Source: a virus
Reading direction: 5' to 3' (one strand)
Virus record (IMG/VR): IMGVR_UViG_3300023106_000153
Coordinates: 1 to 32,001 of that record
Length of the DNA: 32,001 nucleotides
Positions 30,235 to 32,001 of the stretch are shown piece by piece (within the stretch, counting starts at the first letter, position 1; the number at the start of each line of letters is the position of its first letter). The position numbers were made by a program, and so were the translations under genes. Below the pieces are notes generated by a model. It had not been told where the DNA came from. It made no database searches and saw nothing but the letters and a program-made list of their open reading frames with translations.

Positions 30235-30478
30235 CGCACGCATCACGGTGGACCCGAAGGCGGTCGGCCGCCTGCTGAGGTCCGACGAGGTCCGTGCCGA
30301 GCTACTCACGCGCGGTCTGGATGCTGCGGCGGCCGCGGGTCCTGGGTTCGAGGCGAAGGCGTTCTACGGTTTCGACCGTGTCTCGGTCATCGTGGCGCCT
30401 ACGACGGATGACGCAATCCGCGCGGTCCGTCAGGACTCGACGATCCTCACGAGCGCGCTGGACGCGGCTCGTGGCTGA
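30224..30478 (+). CDS. HK97 gp10-like/tail completion protein, 84 aa
   Basis: It overlaps the stopper gene by 11 bases. It starts MLSNARITVDPKAVGRLLRS and includes AAAAAGPGFEAKAFYGFDRV and SVIVAPTTDDAIRAVRQD, the shortened HK97-gp10-like pattern seen between stopper and tail terminator genes. It is expected to help join head and tail. Confidence 0.7.
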   Translation: MLSNARITVDPKAVGRLLRSDEVRAELLTRGLDAAAAAGPGFEAKAFYGFDRVSVIVAPTTDDAIRAVRQDSTILTSALDAARG

Positions 30479-30872
30479 GGCGCTCATAGAGCCGCCTGTC
30501 GCGGCGGCCCTGATCAACTTCACCCGGGCGGAGTTCGCAGTCCGGCAGATCGGCACACAGAGCGTCTCCGGCCGTGTCGAGGACGGCAAGCACCTGCGCA
30601 TTGCGGAGTCCGGCGGCGCGGGCGATCGCGCGCTCGTGCTGTTCACGCAGCAGCTCACGCTGGAGGCGTTCGGCAGCACCCTCGATGGGTCGTCGCTGCT
30701 GATGCGTGAGGCGGCCGCGGTGCTGCGCACGGTGCAGCACACGACGTTCGAGGGCGTGCAGTTCTACGAGCTGCGCAACATGGGCGCCGGCGCGAACTCC
30801 CTCGACCCTGTGACGAAGCGGGCCCGGTATTCGCGGACGTTCTCGATCGACGTGCGCCTCCTCGCGCTCTAG
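30471..30872 (+). CDS. Tail terminator protein
   Basis: The 133-residue protein starts at GTG 30471, overlapping the previous gene by eight bases. It has an N-terminal helix, then beta segments with HLRIAESGGAGDRALVLFTQ and a C-terminal RYSRTFSIDVRLLAL, in line with the gpU/tail-terminator fold that caps the tail tube. It directly precedes the major tail protein, the usual order. Confidence 0.75.
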   Translation: MAEALIEPPVAAALINFTRAEFAVRQIGTQSVSGRVEDGKHLRIAESGGAGDRALVLFTQQLTLEAFGSTLDGSSLLMREAAAVLRTVQHTTFEGVQFYELRNMGAGANSLDPVTKRARYSRTFSIDVRLLAL

Positions 30873-30891
30873 CGGTTCCCTCCCTCAACTC

Positions 30892-30914
30892 CCGCCATCA
30901 GGCGGGTTCTTTCG
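30892..30914 (+). terminator. Terminator-like hairpin before the major tail gene
   Basis: CCCGCC-ATCA-GGCGGG is followed by TTCTTTC, a short stem with a weak T-run. It lies 20 bases after the tail-terminator stop. Probably partial termination or 3'-end protection. Confidence 0.65.
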
Positions 30915-30956
30915 CGTGTCTGCGCGCAAGTTCATCCATGCCTGAAAGGGGCAACA

Positions 30957-31550
30957 ATGGCTGGTCCACTCAGCAAAGATGTATTCGTCGGTGCGCCCGA
31001 TCAGGCGGTGACGGGAGCGATCCTGTCCGGCCCGGTCGGCACGCCGCTTCCTGCCGGAGCGACGGCGACGTCGGCGACGCTGAACGTCGCGCTGGTCGCG
31101 TCCGGGTATGTCGGCGAGGCCGGGGTGCGGATCACGCCGTCCCGGTCGACGACCGCGATCCGCGACTGGTCGCGCAAGGCGATCCGCACGCTGCTCGAGT
31201 CCTTCGACGGCACGCTCGCGTGGGAGCACCTCGCGCTCGACGTGCAGTCGGTGAAGAACTACTTCGGCGACGAGAACGTCGAGGTCTTCCCGGCGACGTC
31301 GACGCTGGGCACGCGCATGGCGCTGAAGCTCCGCGGCGACGCGCTCACCGAGAAGGCGTGGGTCTTCCGGATGAAGGACGGTCTCCGCAAGGTGGTCATC
31401 GTCGTGCCGAACGGGACGATCACCGAGCAGGGCGAGATCCCGTTCGTCGCGAACGACGCCATCCGTCTCCCCGTCGTCCTCACCACGGCCCCGGATTCCG
31501 CGGGCAACTCCCTCTACATCTACACGGACGACGGGGTCGTCGCGGCGTAG
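30957..31550 (+). CDS. Major tail (tube) protein
   Basis: The 197-residue protein starts MAGPLSKDVFVGAPDQAVTG and has a beta-rich tube-protein layout with LESFDGTLAWEHLALDVQSV and a closing PFVANDAIRLPVVLTTAPDS. It polymerises to form the tail tube. GAAAGGGG precedes the ATG. The gene stands alone between two hairpins, as expected for a product needed in many copies. Confidence 0.85.
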   Translation: MAGPLSKDVFVGAPDQAVTGAILSGPVGTPLPAGATATSATLNVALVASGYVGEAGVRITPSRSTTAIRDWSRKAIRTLLESFDGTLAWEHLALDVQSVKNYFGDENVEVFPATSTLGTRMALKLRGDALTEKAWVFRMKDGLRKVVIVVPNGTITEQGEIPFVANDAIRLPVVLTTAPDSAGNSLYIYTDDGVVAA

Positions 31551-31558
31551 AGCTCGAT

Positions 31559-31604
31559 CAGCAGGCAGGTCCGCCGGGAGCCCGGGCCTGCCTGCTGTCT
31601 TTTC
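31559..31604 (+). terminator. Strong terminator-like hairpin after the major tail gene
   Basis: CAGCAGGCAGG (31559-31569) pairs exactly with CCTGCCTGCTG (31587-31597), with further pairing inside, then TCTTTT. It lies nine bases after the stop of the tail gene. Downstream tail genes then need read-through or another promoter. Confidence 0.8.
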
Positions 31605-31641
31605 CGTTTCGGCTCCCATCCCAATTCCGGAGGTTCCCCCT

Positions 31642-32001
31642 ATGTCCCCGTTCGCCGTTCCCGAAGCGAAGCCCGTCGAGCCGTTCACATTCACGCTGCC
31701 CTTCACGGCACCGTGGTGGGCTCCGTGGCGGAAGCCGCCCGTTCAGTCGATCCCGCTCGTGCAGAACCTCTCGCCGGAGCTCATCACGGGTCTCGGTGCG
31801 ACGGTCGCCGGCATCAACCAGTCGAACCTCACCGAGGAGGCGGCGAAGCGGATCTGGGACTTCCAAGTCGCCGTGTTCGAGAACTACGCCCCGGGCACCC
31901 GGGCCGCGCTGTCCGACGACCAGCTCGTGCAGCTCGTCGGCGCCTGGTACCGGGAGTCGAACCTGTCCTTGGGGGAATCCTCGGCCTCGCCGACATCCTG
32001 A
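31642..32001 (+). CDS. Tail assembly chaperone (frame-0 product)
   Basis: The 119-residue protein is mostly helical after a Pro/Trp-rich start and ends RESNLSLGESSASPTS, the ending typical of the short form of actinophage tail assembly chaperones. Its stop codon is exactly at the window edge. The chaperone helps the tape measure to be coated with tail tube subunits. GGAGG lies upstream of ATG 31642. A longer fusion form by -1 frameshift is likely. Confidence 0.75.
   Translation: MSPFAVPEAKPVEPFTFTLPFTAPWWAPWRKPPVQSIPLVQNLSPELITGLGATVAGINQSNLTEEAAKRIWDFQVAVFENYAPGTRAALSDDQLVQLVGAWYRESNLSLGESSASPTS
31971..31977 (+). promoter_or_regulatory. Candidate -1 frameshift slippery sequence GGGGGAA
   Basis: In frame the codons are TTG GGG GAA. 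Slipping back one base gives TTG GGG GGA and continues GILGLADIL, with no stop up to the window end. The frame-0 product ends 24 bases later. Position at the end of the short chaperone frame matches the lambda G/GT system. The rest of the second frame lies outside the window. Confidence 0.55.

Larger units (their letters stand above)
3124..32001. mobile_element. Temperate siphovirus prophage, left part (continues beyond the window)
   Basis: The element starts at a truncated tRNA 3' end and is followed by integrase, repressor, a divergent early operon with replication and recombination genes, and then terminase, head and tail genes in canonical order. Host-type genes lie only to the left. The right boundary, tape measure, tail fibre and lysis genes are not in the window. 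All recognised structural genes have intact reading frames. The only apparent lesion is in the HNH gene at 15240-15652, so the phage may still be functional. This cannot be shown without the right end. Confidence 0.9.

Overview
The window is high-GC DNA (about two thirds G+C by eye, with frequent GTG starts) from an actinobacterium. A member of the Microbacteriaceae such as Microbacterium is the best guess, based on general protein character only. Positions 1 to about 3120 are host chromosome. From about 3124 to the right edge is the left part of a temperate siphovirus prophage of the HK97 head type, and the prophage runs past the end of the window.

Host part: a PPK2-type polyphosphate kinase, a tiny acidic protein directly upstream of it, and a large membrane acyltransferase with a C-terminal SGNH domain, all on the minus strand. 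At 3124-3160 lies the 3' part of a tRNA gene (minus strand, probably tRNA-Lys with anticodon CTT). Its 5' half is missing, so this is a prophage attachment junction; the complete tRNA is expected at the other end.

Lysogeny module (3300-5548): repressor, ImmA/IrrE-type peptidase and tyrosine integrase form one minus-strand operon with ATGA overlaps. A Cro-like gene is divergent. The 121-base switch between them carries two divergent promoter-like sequences placed so close to the start codons that both mRNAs look leaderless. It also holds a perfect 16-base palindrome and several GACGC half-sites.

Early operon (5291-20956, plus strand): nearly every gene overlaps the next by 1 to 4 bases. Order: Cro-like, excisionase-like HTH, tiny membrane proteins, RuvC-like resolvase, YqaJ-type exonuclease, Bet/RecT annealing protein, a stand-alone TetR-type HTH protein, several unknowns, a protein with a duplicated Cys/His module, a cytosine-C5 DNA methyltransferase, an HNH protein with an apparent frameshift, an XF1762-family protein, an MmcB-like nuclease-fold protein, a replication initiator with iteron-like repeats inside its gene, a probable helicase loader, DnaB helicase, and four small proteins. 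One lower-GC gene (14595-15188) sits in reverse orientation inside the operon and looks like a moron. A strong terminator ends the operon at about 21007.

Late module (21205 to the end): two small proteins, HNH endonuclease, a reverse-strand small ORF, a non-coding stretch with a perfect palindrome, small and large terminase, an LSm/SH3-like small protein, portal fused to a MuF-like domain, prohead protease, major capsid protein, an acidic unknown protein, head-tail connector proteins, tail terminator, major tail protein, and a tail assembly chaperone with a candidate -1 frameshift site. The major tail protein gene is bracketed by two terminator-like hairpins. No lysis genes, tape measure or right attachment site are in the window.
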